Shown here in pieces: positions 33,857-47,720 of a stretch of DNA of 64,000 nucleotides. Under the pieces are notes generated by a model. The model was not told where the DNA came from, made no database searches, and was given only the letters and a program-made list of their open reading frames with translations. The stretch spans positions 3,233,706-3,297,705 of the forward strand of contig NW_024744357.1 in NCBI RefSeq assembly GCF_018991925.1, written 5' to 3'. Source of the DNA: Homarus americanus (taxonomy: Eukaryota; Arthropoda; Malacostraca; Decapoda; Nephropidae). A program made the translations under genes and the position numbers. Each line of letters begins with the position of its first letter. Position 1 is the first letter of the stretch.

Positions 33857-33860
33857 ATTT

Positions 33861-33891
<31 letters not shown>

Positions 33892-33906
33892 TTATTATTA
33901 TAATTA

Positions 33907-33966
<60 letters not shown>
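33857..33966. repeat. (ATT)n microsatellite, short form
   Basis: About 35 ATT units with a few interruptions. Its 3' end meets the LINE tail. The equivalent tracts after genes 3 and 4 are two to three times longer. Confidence 0.95.
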
Positions 33967-33967
<1 letters not shown>

Positions 33968-33980
33968 ATAATTATTTTTA

Positions 33981-34029
33981 TGTGGGTCAGTGATCTGTGC
34001 CCGGGTGGGCTAATCTCCGTAAAAAAAAA
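33981..34029 (+). mobile_element. LINE 3' tail fragment
   Basis: The phrase TGATCTGTGCCCGGGTGGGC followed by TAATCTCCGT and a poly-A run matches the 3' UTR end of the LINE at 14515-15102. Only the last 40-odd bases remain. The insertion predates array expansion because every spacer after genes 2-5 has it. Confidence 0.75.
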
Positions 34030-35341
34030 TTGATAAAATAATTATTAATTTTTTTCATGCATTTCTTATTTTTTTTATCAACACAAACGCTACTCTCTCC
34101 ACAAACACAAACATGGTCTGCATTTACCCACTTCTCACACTCAACCATAAGACCGATGAAGAGTTTTGTCTCTCTAGTCTCGCATCTTACAGAAATAAAG
34201 TCTCGTATAGAACAAAATTTTCTTTCATTCTCTTATAATCCTCTCCCATATACATTATCATCAACTATATATTTTCCTTGCCATCGTATTAACCTCCTGG
34301 AGCAGTGACAGTTCATGTAACATCTGTGGTACAATGGTACGTTTTTTAGGGCGGTACAAGAGAAGTAATGTGATGGTGACCGTACACGATACCATCTTTA
34401 CCAGGGTTCAGGCGGAAGTCATGATAGTCTGATGAGTAGGACTCAAGGAGATGTGCCCCAAAAATATTTGTTTTAGAATAATAAGTGATCGGCTCTAACA
34501 TTTCAGCAATTTACACTAATTTCTGAAAATTATATTAATATTGCCAAAATATATAACTTGGTAATTTTTGGTCAATGTGTCATGTCCGTACATTAATGGA
34601 CATAGGTGTTTGATGTGTATTCTATTAGGCTCTCAAGGGTGGCACTTTAGCAACTTTGAGATCATAATTTTATTAGCATGTATTAAAAAAGATCACATAG
34701 GTTAGGCAGAGCTCATTTTATAATTTCCTAGAAGTTAAGTTATACAGTAAAAGGAATTAACATTACCAAACTTTTTTTTCAAAAGAGTTTGCATAAATCG
34801 AAAGAATCGTCAAACTGACAGACGATTGTTCTTTTATTTCAATAATTTAATTAATTGTCTCCATGGGATGGGGTATAAAAGCTACTTTATCTTAATATCT
34901 TTAGAAGTCTCAACTACATTCCATAAAATCTGAACAGTTCATGAACTTCCAGAAAACGTAGTTAACTTTTCAAAACAGTGAGTGAAATTAAGTCTTTACA
35001 CACGTTTTCCCTTCACCAACGTCTTATGTGTATAGGGAGTTAAATGTCGTATTAACCAAACTCTATTACGCTGCCTGTATTTCATGTCAGTATATGAAAA
35101 GGCAAATAATGGATATTTTCCAAGGGAATGATCACTCCCTCTTCAACAATATATCAAACATATAATAATCCTTAATGATATAGCAAAATCATAAAACTGT
35201 GCAAAAGAATATCTTGTATACTGATCTTTTATTATATACCAAAGATCATCAACCACTGATGGCCTCAGCCAGACTGAAAGAATTAACAAGTTGCAATTAC
35301 ACAAAACCGTTTCGCGGGGCTGAAATACAATACGAAACGTT

Positions 35342-35439
35342 TGTTTGTTTTCCGCTCAGCGAAGTTAAGAAACGTTGGGTCTGGTTAGTACTTGGATGGG
35401 TGAGCGTATGAACCTAAGAACACCAGATGCTGCTGGCAT
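35342..35439 (+). repeat. 5S rRNA-derived segment, copy B
   Basis: It reads CCGCTCAGCGAAGTTAAGAA, then CTGGTTAGTACTTGGATGGG and CACCAGATGCTGCTGGCAT. These correspond to the middle and 3' end of 5S rRNA, including A-box-like and C-box internal control sequences. There is an insertion-like difference after GGGTGAGCG and the 5' third is missing or unrecognisable. It is followed directly by (CT)n and (TA)n. Confidence 0.85.
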
Positions 35440-35444
35440 AAAGA

Positions 35445-35774
<330 letters not shown>

Positions 35775-37979
35775 ATGATGAGGAAATTTCTGCTTTTAAA
35801 ATATGAAAGCATTTTTTGAGAAAAAATAATCTGATATAAGACTTAATAAAAACACAATTAATCAGGATAAAATTAGCGATAACCAATGAAAATAGACCAC
35901 CATTTTGGGAGGGAAAGATGGTATGATTAAATATCCCTTAGAGGCAGCACCATGTACACTCAGTTTGGGATACAGCAAAATAATTCATTTCAGTGGTAAC
36001 TACTCACGATATTCAGTACAACTGAACAACACCTAATCATAAAAGAACATTAGTTTAAACCTATATTGATAACTCTTCTGATGTTTATACTTCACTTAAT
36101 TCCAAAATATATCAGTAAATGCAGTTCTTGTACCATTGCCGTGTACTGTACATAGAAGTGTCATATGTGGCAGCTGATAGCGTGTCAGTCCAGAGAGAAT
36201 TATGCTAATCTAAAATTTAGTAAGATTTTATGAACTATTGATATCACATGACTTATTAACGTGCATTGTTTATTATTATTTATTTTCATTAAAATGTGGC
36301 ATCATTTGTCAATAACATATTAACTGTAAGTAACAAAAGGAGATTTAAAATGCACTGATTAAACATAATTTTTCTGGTCCGCTGTAAGCAACATCACACC
36401 CGCAGTCTTCAGTCGACAGGTGGTATTACTCACATTATTATCAGTCAATAGGATATTGAACTCTTAACAGCACTGACAACATACACGAGGCAAATTACTG
36501 TTCCTAGTCCTCTCTGCCTGTGTATCTGTATGAGTGTCCTTAAAATAACTCTAGAGGGGGTTTGCACATTTCCAATAATATTGGTAAGTTTAGTCAACAT
36601 GTGAGAAGGTCCACATAATGAACTTTTGGTGTCTTTCATCCCCCCCCCCCCCAAAAACTCTTCCTACGATATCGAGGAGACATTAATGAGTAAGGCAGAG
36701 ACTGAGATGAATGAGAGGAATCGAAAGGTGTTTCTTAAAGAGATGCAAAATGTAGGATTGTTTACTAAGATAATCCGGGAACCTCACAGTTGCCAACACT
36801 TAGAATAAAGGTTGCCACCTAAATTGATTGATCGACATATAAGTCAATCATATATTGATTCATTTAGATTTTTTCCAATCTATTTTTCTTTTTAAATATT
36901 ATAAGGTGAAACTGTTCAATGAGACCCATTTTGGTAGGATATAATTTAAAGTTACTTAATAATCCTGACAGTAGAACAAAACTCCTTAAGAATCAAATAA
37001 CTAATCGACCATAATATAGTCGACTTTCTCTAACAGGTGATCGCGTGGATGACGGTGTTATGATCTTGGAGTAATAATTATCTCAATATATGTTTCTTTC
37101 TTACCATCAATAATGGTTCCTAAGTGCCTATTCTATATTACTTCAAACACTCTACAATACACAATAAAAAAAATGGAATTACATATAACGTGTCTCTTGT
37201 ATTCCACCAATGTTATAATACACAAGTATGCTTAAACAATAGACGCCTAAAACGCATTTGATAGAGTATATCATTATCTGAAAGTGGCAGTAGGGACCAT
37301 AAGCTCGAGTGGCCGTTAGAAAAAGTGTGGATACAGCACACTATATTCTAAGCTTGTTTTATGCAAGCAAACCTCCTTAACATTCCCGTGCTTGTAAATT
37401 CATGTAACCATTTACAGCAGGATAGAGTGGGGATGCCTCGTGATCGAACACGCGAGGCAAGTCCTGGATCCATCAGTTAAATATTAGTAGAGATAACATT
37501 CATCTGGCTAAATTAACAGTAACTATCTAGGTTCTTTACATGTACTCCTATAATCACTTCATACACCGTTATTCAAAATGAAAAAAGCTAAATATTTATT
37601 GTTATGATACACAGTAAATGCATCGAACACATCGCTATTAAACCATGAAAGTGCCAAGAACATTCCTGATGGCCTAATAATGCAAAAAAAAAAAAATCAT
37701 TGGAGACAATATGAAACGTTAGATTCATGTCAAAAGATTTTTCATGCATATTGAGTACTGTATAACAAAGTTTAAGGAACACGTACGATTTCAAAATAAA
37801 TCTAGAAAAACGTTCAGTACTTTATTAATTGCCATTAACTTCTAAGACAGGTGTTTATAAGTGTTCATGATCATCCATGGAAAAATGCAATTTTTTTTTC
37901 AGTCATGCGGATAGGGAGCCTGAGACTGTCCAGCTGACTGGGTGACGATGAACTCTTGCTGGGGTCATTACACAGCCAG

Positions 37980-38030
37980 TATAAAAGAGGTTGGTGGATG
38001 TTGGTCCTCATACTACTTCTGACAAGCAAG
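37980..38030 (+). promoter_or_regulatory. Gene 3 core promoter and 5' UTR
   Basis: TATAAAA is at 37980-37986 and the TCATA initiator has its A at 38010, again 30 bases apart. The sequence is essentially that of gene 2. Confidence 0.82.
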
Positions 38031-39466
38031 ATGAAGTTCCTCGTGATATTCGTCTCCCTCACTGCCCTCACATGGTAACACTTCACTACTCTACAATAGT
38101 TATGGTTATATAATTGACTGGATTTTTTCGTAAGACATAACTCTAGCTGATAATATTATACATTTTAAAAAATTGACTGACTATGGTCAGGAAAGATGAA
38201 CAAGGCGTAAACATAATTTTATACTGCATATTATAGGCTAATGTTCACGACCAGGAAATTACTCATATTTCACCATAACTTATATTTTTAGAACCTAAGC
38301 ATATTTTAACATCCTCGACAATAGATATGTGTATCTCTTATAATGTTTAATTCTTGATTGACTAGTGTAATTTTTTTTATTCACTTAAAGACCTTAAAGC
38401 GTAGATATGTATTATAACGTAAATAACAATCTTAAGTAAAAGGTAACACTTTAACAGTTCATGTATTATTTACTGAACATTATATCCATTAAGACTTATT
38501 TCTTATAGATTTGAGGTCAAGAAGAGAATGGAAGACACTTTCTGCACACATCGCCCTGTGTGCGTACAGTATATCACCGGTAGATATACAAATATTTAGA
38601 TCACATGGTGTGAAGGGCAACAAAAAATAAAGCGCTTCATCACATTGTTAACAGAATCTGGATAATGCATTATTCTGTGGATTAAATCTAAAGTAAATTT
38701 ACGCTTAGCAAAATAATTTGAACTTTAATTACCAGACGATATTTATTTTCCCAGACAGCTCTCAACCACAAAAAAAATGGGAGCAAATTTGGGTATAATT
38801 CCACCCGTTGACAAATGCGAAGATCATTTACGCTAACTAACGTGTAAGAGAATGAAGAGTAATGTTAAAATAGAAATATAATCAGCCACTCCTACTGGCA
38901 GGGCTCAAGAAGTCCCAGAGTGTGACTGTGGCGCCTTCATTACTGAGTCTGCAGAGGAGGAAGAAGTGTTCCCCATGGAGGCCTTCGATGTGGAAAACTG
39001 TGAAGATCAACAAGACTGTCATGATAGATGCCGCACAGAGGTGAGCCTTTACTGCCATATACTGAATTATTTACCAGAAAAATAGTAAGCCCAAATACCA
39101 TAATTATATATAAGAATGTCTACATCACAGCATTAGCACTCAAATAACACAAATCTTTTAAAATAAAGCAGTAAATATCTTAACATATACATTAGAGCTT
39201 CAGCTAAATCATATAAACCCGTGTCATTATTAGCCAGGGGAAATAAAATTTTCTTTACAGTGGAACGAAATGACCAGCGAAGGAGACCTGAATTTCGAGC
39301 TTCCCGACGGCAAGACGGTGGGCCAGAGTATGTGTGACGACCTGGCTGAAGAGGGTAAAGACGTCGTTGGGCCAACTGAAGTAAGTCTGAAGTAATACAC
39401 GTTGAAATAAAGCAAACGATAAAGAATATGGAGGATAAACGAGTCTGTGCAACAAATAGCAAGTGC

Positions 39467-39530
<64 letters not shown>

Positions 39531-41217
39531 AACTTATTTTTCTGAGTAAATAACTATTATTATCCGATAACTGCTGCTAGAACTACGTCACAAAAGGTAT
39601 ATAAAGGGGACGTCACAAGCAGTTCTCACAAGAGAACACTAGTTCCTGGCCCTTGGTGTTATTTTCAAATCTAATTTGAGGCCTTAAGTCTTTTGTATAT
39701 ACCGACCACTGTTATTCCTGTTATTCTTGGTGTTCTAGATTTATACCTTAGTAATTTTTAAGCAGCGAAAGGTCATCTTGGCCCATTTTCCTTGTCTTGT
39801 CCTGTTATAAAGTATCACAGGGTGGAAATTACCCACAGACCTGTACAATTATAATCCTTAAACTAACTGGTTAAAAAAGGTTTAAAGCTTATGAAGCTGT
39901 TGCACAATAATACCTTCTTTTGTGCAGGAACAACAAAATGAAAGCTAGTGCATTAAATCTAAAGTTAATTCCAAATAGATTCTCTGGATTTAAATGGATT
40001 TGTAATTCTTGTTGCCTGGCAACACTACTTCAGTGACACCCTTTTAAGATAAAGTCACGTGCTTGTCTTTAAATTTCTATGATGTCTTGACATTAACTAA
40101 CTACCGGTTAGAACTAAAGTTTCGAAAATAGTTGAATTTCTGAATTCGTGACCAGACCAAGATACAATGCTTCTACACTGTTGAGCAGCATTGTCTTTAT
40201 ACTGTTACGAGACAAGATTAGGTCTGAATCCCCAAAGATTTGCAACAACCAAATTAGTTGAAAATGTTTTCAAAATATTTACAAGACAGGATTGTACGTG
40301 TTTTCTGTCTCCCGTCGGAAATGCGAAACAAGTTACAAAGTTTCTACGTGTGGACAGGATTCACCAAGTTTGGTAACACACTGATCAGTCGACGAAGTGA
40401 TTGTGGCCTGTGCAATGGTTTGGTGGTAAGAATAAACACATGAAGACAGAAATTATAATGAAAACGGCGACAAACACATGTATTGGTGTTGCATAATCAC
40501 ATATATTTATTTAACATAAAGTTATTATGGGTACAATGGAAATCCATGGACATTTTAGCTGATTCAACACAACGCCGGTGCACGATTCAAATACTGAACG
40601 TCGTTAGTTGTTCGCTTTGGTATTCGCCCTCTTTCGCCACACGCGAGCATTACTCCTTCACACTGTGATGCCTCGTTGATAAGTACTATTTCCGTCAATT
40701 CCTCGGTGTAGTTGGGTCTAAACTCGGAACAATGTTTACCAATTAGATCACGAATGTTTAGAACAATCGCAAGACAATGGAGAAAAAAGTTGCGGTTCAA
40801 CTGCATAAATACACTGTTTATAACCAAAGTATCTTGGTCTGGACTATGATTTAAGACTTTTTATGATTTGAGTATCACAATGATCATTCGTAACATTGCT
40901 TATATTTTTCTGATCTTGTACCCGTACGACTAATAGGAAAATATCCAATGTAGTCTACACATGCATGGAAACAAATTATAACCCCACACACACAACTATT
41001 CATACTCTCTGGAAAAATACATAATTATTTATAAGCTTCACAGTGTATAAACTTTAAAAATGAGCGTTTAATCTAATAATCATGTGTTAAAATGTCTTAC
41101 TGCCACACACAGGTGTTCCTGTACGTGAGGCTCTGTGATGGCCCGTGGGAAGACGACGGTGAGGCCACTAAAGAGACGTTGTGTTGTGACGCAGGTCAAC
41201 ACGAAACCTGCGAGTAA
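38031..41217 (+). CDS. Gene 3: secreted acidic 10-cysteine protein (array copy)
   Basis: Exons are 38031-38074, 38902-39040, 39261-39380 and 41113-41217, with the same phases and splice borders as gene 2. The 135-residue product differs from gene 2 by Leu8Val in the signal peptide and Gly18Glu, close to the expected cleavage site (AQE instead of AQG). All ten cysteines are kept. Exon 4 has one synonymous change (AGG for AGA) shared with genes 4 and 5. A polyadenylation signal lies at 41631. Its intron 2 is the most distinctive of the array genes. Function unknown, as for the family. Confidence 0.9.
39470..39525. repeat. (GA)n microsatellite in gene 3 intron 3
   Basis: About 27 GA units. The base after the tract is T (GTGAAG), as in gene 5, whereas genes 2 and 4 have GGGAAG. 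Confidence 0.96.
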
Positions 41218-42038
41218 ATACCTGCACACAGCCACCCCTTGAGACTTTTACACCTACATACAATGAGACAACATACCAAATAGATCATTGGGTTAAACTT
41301 TCAGCATTAAAAACAAAACAAATATTCAGCACAACTATAAGTTGTGCACCATTATCCACCAAACCAATCAGCAAACTAAATTGACAACACAGCCTTTTAC
41401 GGCAATTACTGCACCCCGAGTACCAACGGTTATGGAAAGAAATATACCGTCACTCAGTCTTACAAGAGGCTACTCACAGAGCTTCTTGCATCTAATAGCC
41501 GACAAAACGTTTCTACTAGAGCAGCAACTTGTTCTAACTACCAACAAGGAAGATTAGCCCAAGGACCTATAACAATTGCCTTATTACTTCCATAAACACC
41601 ATCTCAAAGGATGTAATAAATAGTGACACCAATAAAACCTTAACAGTTTCTTGTATTTTGAAATCCCAGACGAACAATATTTTCAAAATATTATGTTCTC
41701 GAGTCATTCATCTCTTCTCCTATACGGGTTTGATAGTTAGATGCTGAAAATAGTTTTTAAAAATAATTTTGATGGAAAATGATAAGGTACTAGGCAGTAA
41801 GCAGCGACCAAACAGGGAGGTACTACCGCCTGGGAAGGTATTGGAAGCATAATGTGTTGTCTAATGGTAGACCCTGCTGCCATATGGTTTCACGAAAATT
41901 GTGACCAAGTCCCAGGTTGCTAATCTGACTTTCTGCCTCATTTACACACAATTGCAGAGTCTCAATTGTTTCTCTTACTTGGACAACACAACATACATAA
42001 TGTATATCGTTTCTCATTTTTTATTTATTTTTCGTTTT

Positions 42039-42047
<9 letters not shown>

Positions 42048-42079
<32 letters not shown>

Positions 42080-42087
42080 TTATTATA

Positions 42088-42134
<47 letters not shown>

Positions 42135-42135
42135 G

Positions 42136-42195
<60 letters not shown>

Positions 42196-42348
42196 ATTAT
42201 TATTATTATTATTTTATTTTTAATTTTATTAATTTGCTATTAATTTGATTAATTATTATTATTATTATTATTATTATTATTGTTTTTATTATTATTATTA
42301 TTATTATTATTGTTATTTTTATAATTATTATTATTATTTAGTATTTAG
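42048..42348. repeat. (ATT)n microsatellite, long form
   Basis: About 300 bases of ATT repeats with interruptions, including a non-repeat ATTAATTTGCTATTAATTTG island near 42227. Open frames of poly-Ile or poly-Tyr here are artefacts. Confidence 0.95.
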
Positions 42349-42359
42349 TATTATATTTT

Positions 42360-42428
42360 CGCCCCGCAGTCCCTGATGTGGGTCAGTGATCTGTGCCCGG
42401 GTGGGCTAATCCCCGTAAAAAAAAAAAT
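42360..42428 (+). mobile_element. LINE 3' tail fragment (longer form)
   Basis: It includes CGCCCCGCAGTCCCTGATG before the CTGTGCCCGGGTGGGC phrase, so it extends further 5' than the copies after genes 2 and 5. It matches the CGCCCCAGGCTCCGTTG stretch of the LINE at 15030. Ends in poly-A. Confidence 0.78.
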
Positions 42429-43753
42429 TGATAAAATAATTATTAATTTTTTTCATGCATTTCTCCTTTTTTTATCAACACAAACGCTACTCTCTCCACA
42501 AACACAAACATGGTCTGCATTTACCCACTTCTCACACTCAACCATAAGACCGATGAAGAGTTTTGTCTCTCTAGTCTGGCATCTTACAGAAATAAAGTCT
42601 CGTATAGAACAAAATTTTCTTTCATTCTCTTATAATCCTCTCCCATATACATTATAATCAACTATATCTTTTCCTCGCCATCGTATCAACCTCCTGGAGC
42701 AGTGACAGTTCATGTAACATCTGTGGTACAATGGTACGTTTTTTAGGGCGGTACAAGAGAAGTAATGTGATGGTGACCGTACACGATACCATCTTTACCA
42801 GGGTTCAGGCGGAAGTCATGATAGTCTGATGAGTAGAACTCAAGGAGATGTGCCCCAAAAATATTTGTTTTAGAATAATAAGTGATCGGCTCTTACGTTT
42901 CAGCAATTTACACTAAATTCTGAAAATTATATTAATATCGCCAAAATATATAACTTGGTAATTTTTGGTCAATGTGTCATGTCCGTACATTAATGGACAT
43001 AGGTGTTTGATGTGTATTCTATTAGGCTCTCAAGGGTGGCACTTTAGCAACTTTGAGATCATAATTTTATTAGCATGTATTAAAAAAGATCACATAGGTT
43101 AGGCAGAGCTCATTTTATAATTTCCTAGAAGTTAAGTTATACAGTAAAAGGAATTAACATTACCAAACTTTTTTTTCAAAAGAGTTTGCATAAATCGAAA
43201 GAATCGTCAAACTGACAGACGATTGTTCTTTTATTTCAATAATTCAATTAATTGTCTCCATGGAATGGGGTATAAAAGCTACTTTATCTTAATATCTTTA
43301 GAAGTGTCAACTACATTCCATAAAATCTGAACAGTTCATGAACTTCCAGAAAACGTAGTTAACTTATCAAAACAGTGAGTGAAATTAAGTCTTTACACAC
43401 GTTTTCCCTTCACCAACGTCTTATGTGTATAGGGAGTTAAATGTCGTATTAACCAAACTCTATTACGCTGCCTGTATTTCATGTCAGTATATGAATAGGC
43501 AAATAATGGATATTTTCCAAAGGAATGATCACTCCCTCTTCAACAATATATCAAACATATAATAATCCTTAATGATATAGCAAAATCATAAAACTGTGCA
43601 AAAGAATATCTTGTATACTGATCGTTTATTATATACCAAAGATCATCAACCACTGATGGCCTCAGCCAGACTGAAAGAATTAACAAGTTGCAATTACACA
43701 AAACCGTTTCGCGGGGCTGAAATACAATACGAAACGTTCGAAACGTTGGTAAT

Positions 43754-43853
43754 ACCGTTTGTTTTCCGCTCAGCGAAGCTAAGAAACGTTGGGTCTGGTT
43801 AGTACTTGCACGGGTGAGCGTATGAACCTAAGAACACCAGATGCTGCTGGCAT
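43754..43853 (+). repeat. 5S rRNA-derived segment, copy C
   Basis: It has the same core as copy B but a longer 5' side (AACGTTGGTAATACCG), which copy B lacks. It has CTTGCACGGGTGAGCG where other copies have CTTGGA. Confidence 0.82.
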
Positions 43854-43858
43854 AAAGA

Positions 43859-43879
43859 CTCTCTCTCTCTCTCTCTCTC

Positions 43880-43958
<79 letters not shown>
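43859..43958. repeat. (CT)n-(TA)n tract
   Basis: (CT)12 followed by about 37 TA units, directly after the 5S-derived segment. Confidence 0.95.
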
Positions 43959-43960
<2 letters not shown>

Positions 43961-46170
43961 CATGAGTAAATTTCTACTTTTAAAATATGAAAGCACTTTG
44001 GAGAAAAATAATCTGATATAAAAGTTAATAAAAAAACAATTAATCAGGATAATATTAGCGATAACCAATGAAAATAGACCACCATTTTGGGAGGGAAAGA
44101 TGGTTTGATTAAATATCCCTTAGAGGCAGCACCATGTACACTCAGTTTGGGATACAGCAAAATAATTCATTTCAGTGGTAACTACGAACGATATTCAGTA
44201 CAACTGAACAACACCTAATTATAAAAGAACATTAGTTTGAACCTATATTGATAACTCTTCTGATGTTGAGACTTCACTTAATTCCAAAATATATCAGTAA
44301 ATGCAGTTCTTGTACCATTGCCGTGTACTGTACACAGAAGTGTCATATGTAGCAGCTGATAGCTTGTCAGTCCAGAGAGAATTATGCTAATCTAAAATTT
44401 AGTAAGTTTTTATAAATTATTGATATCACATGACTTATTAACGTGCATTGTTTATTATTATTTGTTTTCATTAAAATGTGGCATCATTTGTCAATAAAAC
44501 ATATTAACTGTAAGTACATTACAAAAGGAGATATAAAATGCACTGATTAAACATAATTTTTCTGGTCCGCTGTAAGCAACATCACACCCGCAGTCTTCAG
44601 TCGACAGGTGGTGTTACTCACACCATTATCAGTCAATAGGATATTGAACTCTTAACAGCACTGACAACATACACGAGGCAAATTAGTGTTCCTAGTCCTC
44701 TCTGCCTGTGTATCTGTATGAGTGTCCTTAAAATAACTCTAGAGGGGGTTCGCACATTTCCAATAATATTGGTAAGTTCAGTCAACATGTGAGAAGGTCC
44801 ACATAATAAACTTTTGGTGTCTTTCATCCCCCCCCCTCAAAAAAAAAACTCTTCCTACGATATCGAGGAGACATTAATGAGTAAGGCAGAGACTGAGATG
44901 AATGAGAGGAATCGAAAGGTGTTTCTTAAAGAGATGCAAAATGTAGGATTGTTTACTAAGATAATCCGGGAACCTCACAGTTGCCAACACTTAGAATAAA
45001 AGTTGCCACCTAAATTGATTGATCGATATATCAGTTAATCATATAGTGATTCATTTAGATAATTTTTTTTCCAATCTATTTTTTTTTTAAATATTATATG
45101 GTGAAACTGTTCAGTGAGACCCATTTTGGTAGGATATAATTTAAAGTTACTTAATAATCCTGGCAGTAGAAAAAACTCCTTGAGAATCAAATAACTAACC
45201 GTCCGTAATATAGTAGACTTTCTCTAACAGGTGATCGCGTGGATGACAGTGTTATGATCTTGGAGTTATAATTATCTCAATATATGTTTCTTTCTTACCA
45301 TCAATAATGGTTCTTAAGTGCCTATTCTATATTACTTCAAACACTCTACAATACATAATAAAAAAATGGAATTACATATAACGTGTCTCTTGTATTCCAC
45401 CAATGTTATAATGCAAAAGTATGCTTAAACAATAGAAGCCTAAAACGCATTTGATATAGTTTATCATTATCTGAAAGTGGCAGTAGGGACCATAAGCTCG
45501 AGTGGCCGTTAGAAAAGTGTGGATACAGCACACTATATTCTAAGCTTGTTTTATGCAAGCAAACCTCCTTAACATTCCCGTGCTTGTAAGTTCATGTAAC
45601 CATTTACAGCAGGATAGAGTGGGGATGCCTCGTGATCGAACAAGCGAGGCAAGTCCTGGATCCATCAGTTGAATATTAGTAGAGATAACATTCATCTGGC
45701 TAAATTAACAGTAACTATCTAGGTTCTTTACATGTACTCCTATAATCAATTCATACACCGTTATTCAAAATGAAAAAAAGCTAAATATCTATTGTTATGA
45801 TACACAGTAAATGCATCGAACACATCGCTACTAAAACATGGAAGTGCCAAGAACATTCCTGATGGCCTAATAATGCAAAAAAAAAAATCATTGGAGACAA
45901 TATGAAACGTTAGATTCATGTCAAAAGATTTTTCATGCATAATGAGTACCGTATAACAAAGTTTAAGGAACACGTACGATTTCAAAGGAAATCTAGAAAA
46001 ACGTTCAGTACTATATTAATATTCATTAACTTCTAAGACAGGTGTTTATAAGTTTTCATGATCATCCGTGGAAAAATGCAATTTTTTTTTCAGTCATGCG
46101 GATAGGGAGCCTGAGACTGTCCAGCTGACTGGGTGACGATGAACTCTTGCTGGGGTCATTACACAGCCAG

Positions 46171-46221
46171 TATAAAAGAGGTTGGTGGATGTTGGTCCTC
46201 ATACTACTTCTGACAAGCAAG
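46171..46221 (+). promoter_or_regulatory. Gene 4 core promoter and 5' UTR
   Basis: TATAAAA is at 46171-46177 and the initiator A is at 46201, 30 bases downstream. Confidence 0.82.
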
Positions 46222-47660
46222 ATGAAGTTCCTCGTGATATTCCTCTCCCTCACTGCCCTCACATGGTAACACTTCACTACTCTACAATAGTTATGGTTAT
46301 ATAATTGACTGGATTTTTTCGTAAGACATAACTCTAGCTAATAATATTATACAACATTTTAAAAAATTGACTGACTATGGTCAGGAAAGATGAACAAGGC
46401 TTAAACATAATTATATACTGCATATTATAGGCTAATGTTCACGACCAGGAAATTACTCATATTTCACCATAACTTATATTTTTAGAACCTAAGCACATTT
46501 CAACATCCTCGACGATAGATATGTGTATCTCTTATAATGTTTAATTCTTGATAGACTAGTATAATTTTTTTTATTCACTTAAAGACCTTAAAGCGTTCAT
46601 ATGTATTATAACGTAAATAACAATCTTAAGTAAAAGGTAACACTTTAATAGTTCATGTATTATTTACTGAACATTATATCCATTAAGACTTATTTCTTAT
46701 AGATTTGAGATCAAGAAGAGAATGGAAGACACTTTCTGCACACATCGCCCTGTGTGCGTACAGTATATCACCGGTAGATATACAAATATTTAGATCACAT
46801 GGTGTGAAGGGCAACAAAAAATAAAGCGCTTCATCACATTGTTAACAGAATCTCGATAATGCATTATTCTGTGGATTAAATCTAAAGTAAAATTACGTTT
46901 AGCAAAATAATTTAAACTTTAATTACCAGACGATATTTATTTCCCCAGACAGCTCTCAACCACAAATAAAATGGGAGCAAATTTGGGTATAATTCCACCC
47001 GTTGACAAATGCGAAGATCATTTACGCTAACTAACGTGTAACAGAATGAAGAGTAATGTTAAAATAGAAATATAATCAGCCACTCCTACTGGCAGGGCTC
47101 AAGGAGTCCCAGAGTGTGACTGTGGCGCCTTCATTACTGAGTCTGCAGAGGAGGAAGAAGTGTTCCCCATGGAGGCCTTCGATGTGGAAAACTGTGAAGA
47201 TCAACAAGACTGTCATGATAGATGCCGCACAGAGGTGAGCCTTTACTGCCATATACTGAATTATTTACCGGAAAAATAGTAAGCCCAAACACCATAATTT
47301 TCTATATGAATGTTACTATCACAGCACTAGCACTCAAATAACACAAATCTTTTAAAATAAAGCAGTTAACATCTTAACATATACATTAGAGCTTCAGCTA
47401 AATCATATAAATCCGTGTCATTATTAGCCAGGAGAAATAAAATTTTCTTTACAGTGGAACGAAATGACCAGCGAAGGAGACCTGAATTTCGAGCTTCCCG
47501 ACGGCAAGACGGTGGGCCAGAGTATGTGTGACGACCTGGCTGAAGAGGGTAAAGACGTCGTTGGGCCAACTGAAGTAAGTCTGAAGTAATACACGTTGAA
47601 ATAAAGCAAACGATAAAGAATATGGAGGATAAACGAGTCTGTGCAACAAATAGCAAGTGC

Positions 47661-47720
<60 letters not shown>

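Larger units (their letters stand above)
41218..46170. repeat. Array spacer between genes 3 and 4 (type II)
   Basis: Same order of parts as the previous spacer: 3' UTR, a long (ATT)n, LINE tail, 5S-derived segment, (CT)n/(TA)n, poly-C and the short recurrent frame (about 44850-44999). It carries type II variants, such as CGATATATCAGTTAATCATA at 45025, shared with the gene 4-5 spacer. No gene is supported. Confidence 0.7.

Noticed and set aside
35342..35439. Functional 5S rRNA gene
   Set aside because: The 5' third is missing or unrecognisable, many core positions are changed, and no clear T-run terminator is placed after it.
42037..42243. Poly-Ile/Tyr frames over (ATT)n tracts
   Set aside because: Products of the microsatellite; no protein-like composition.
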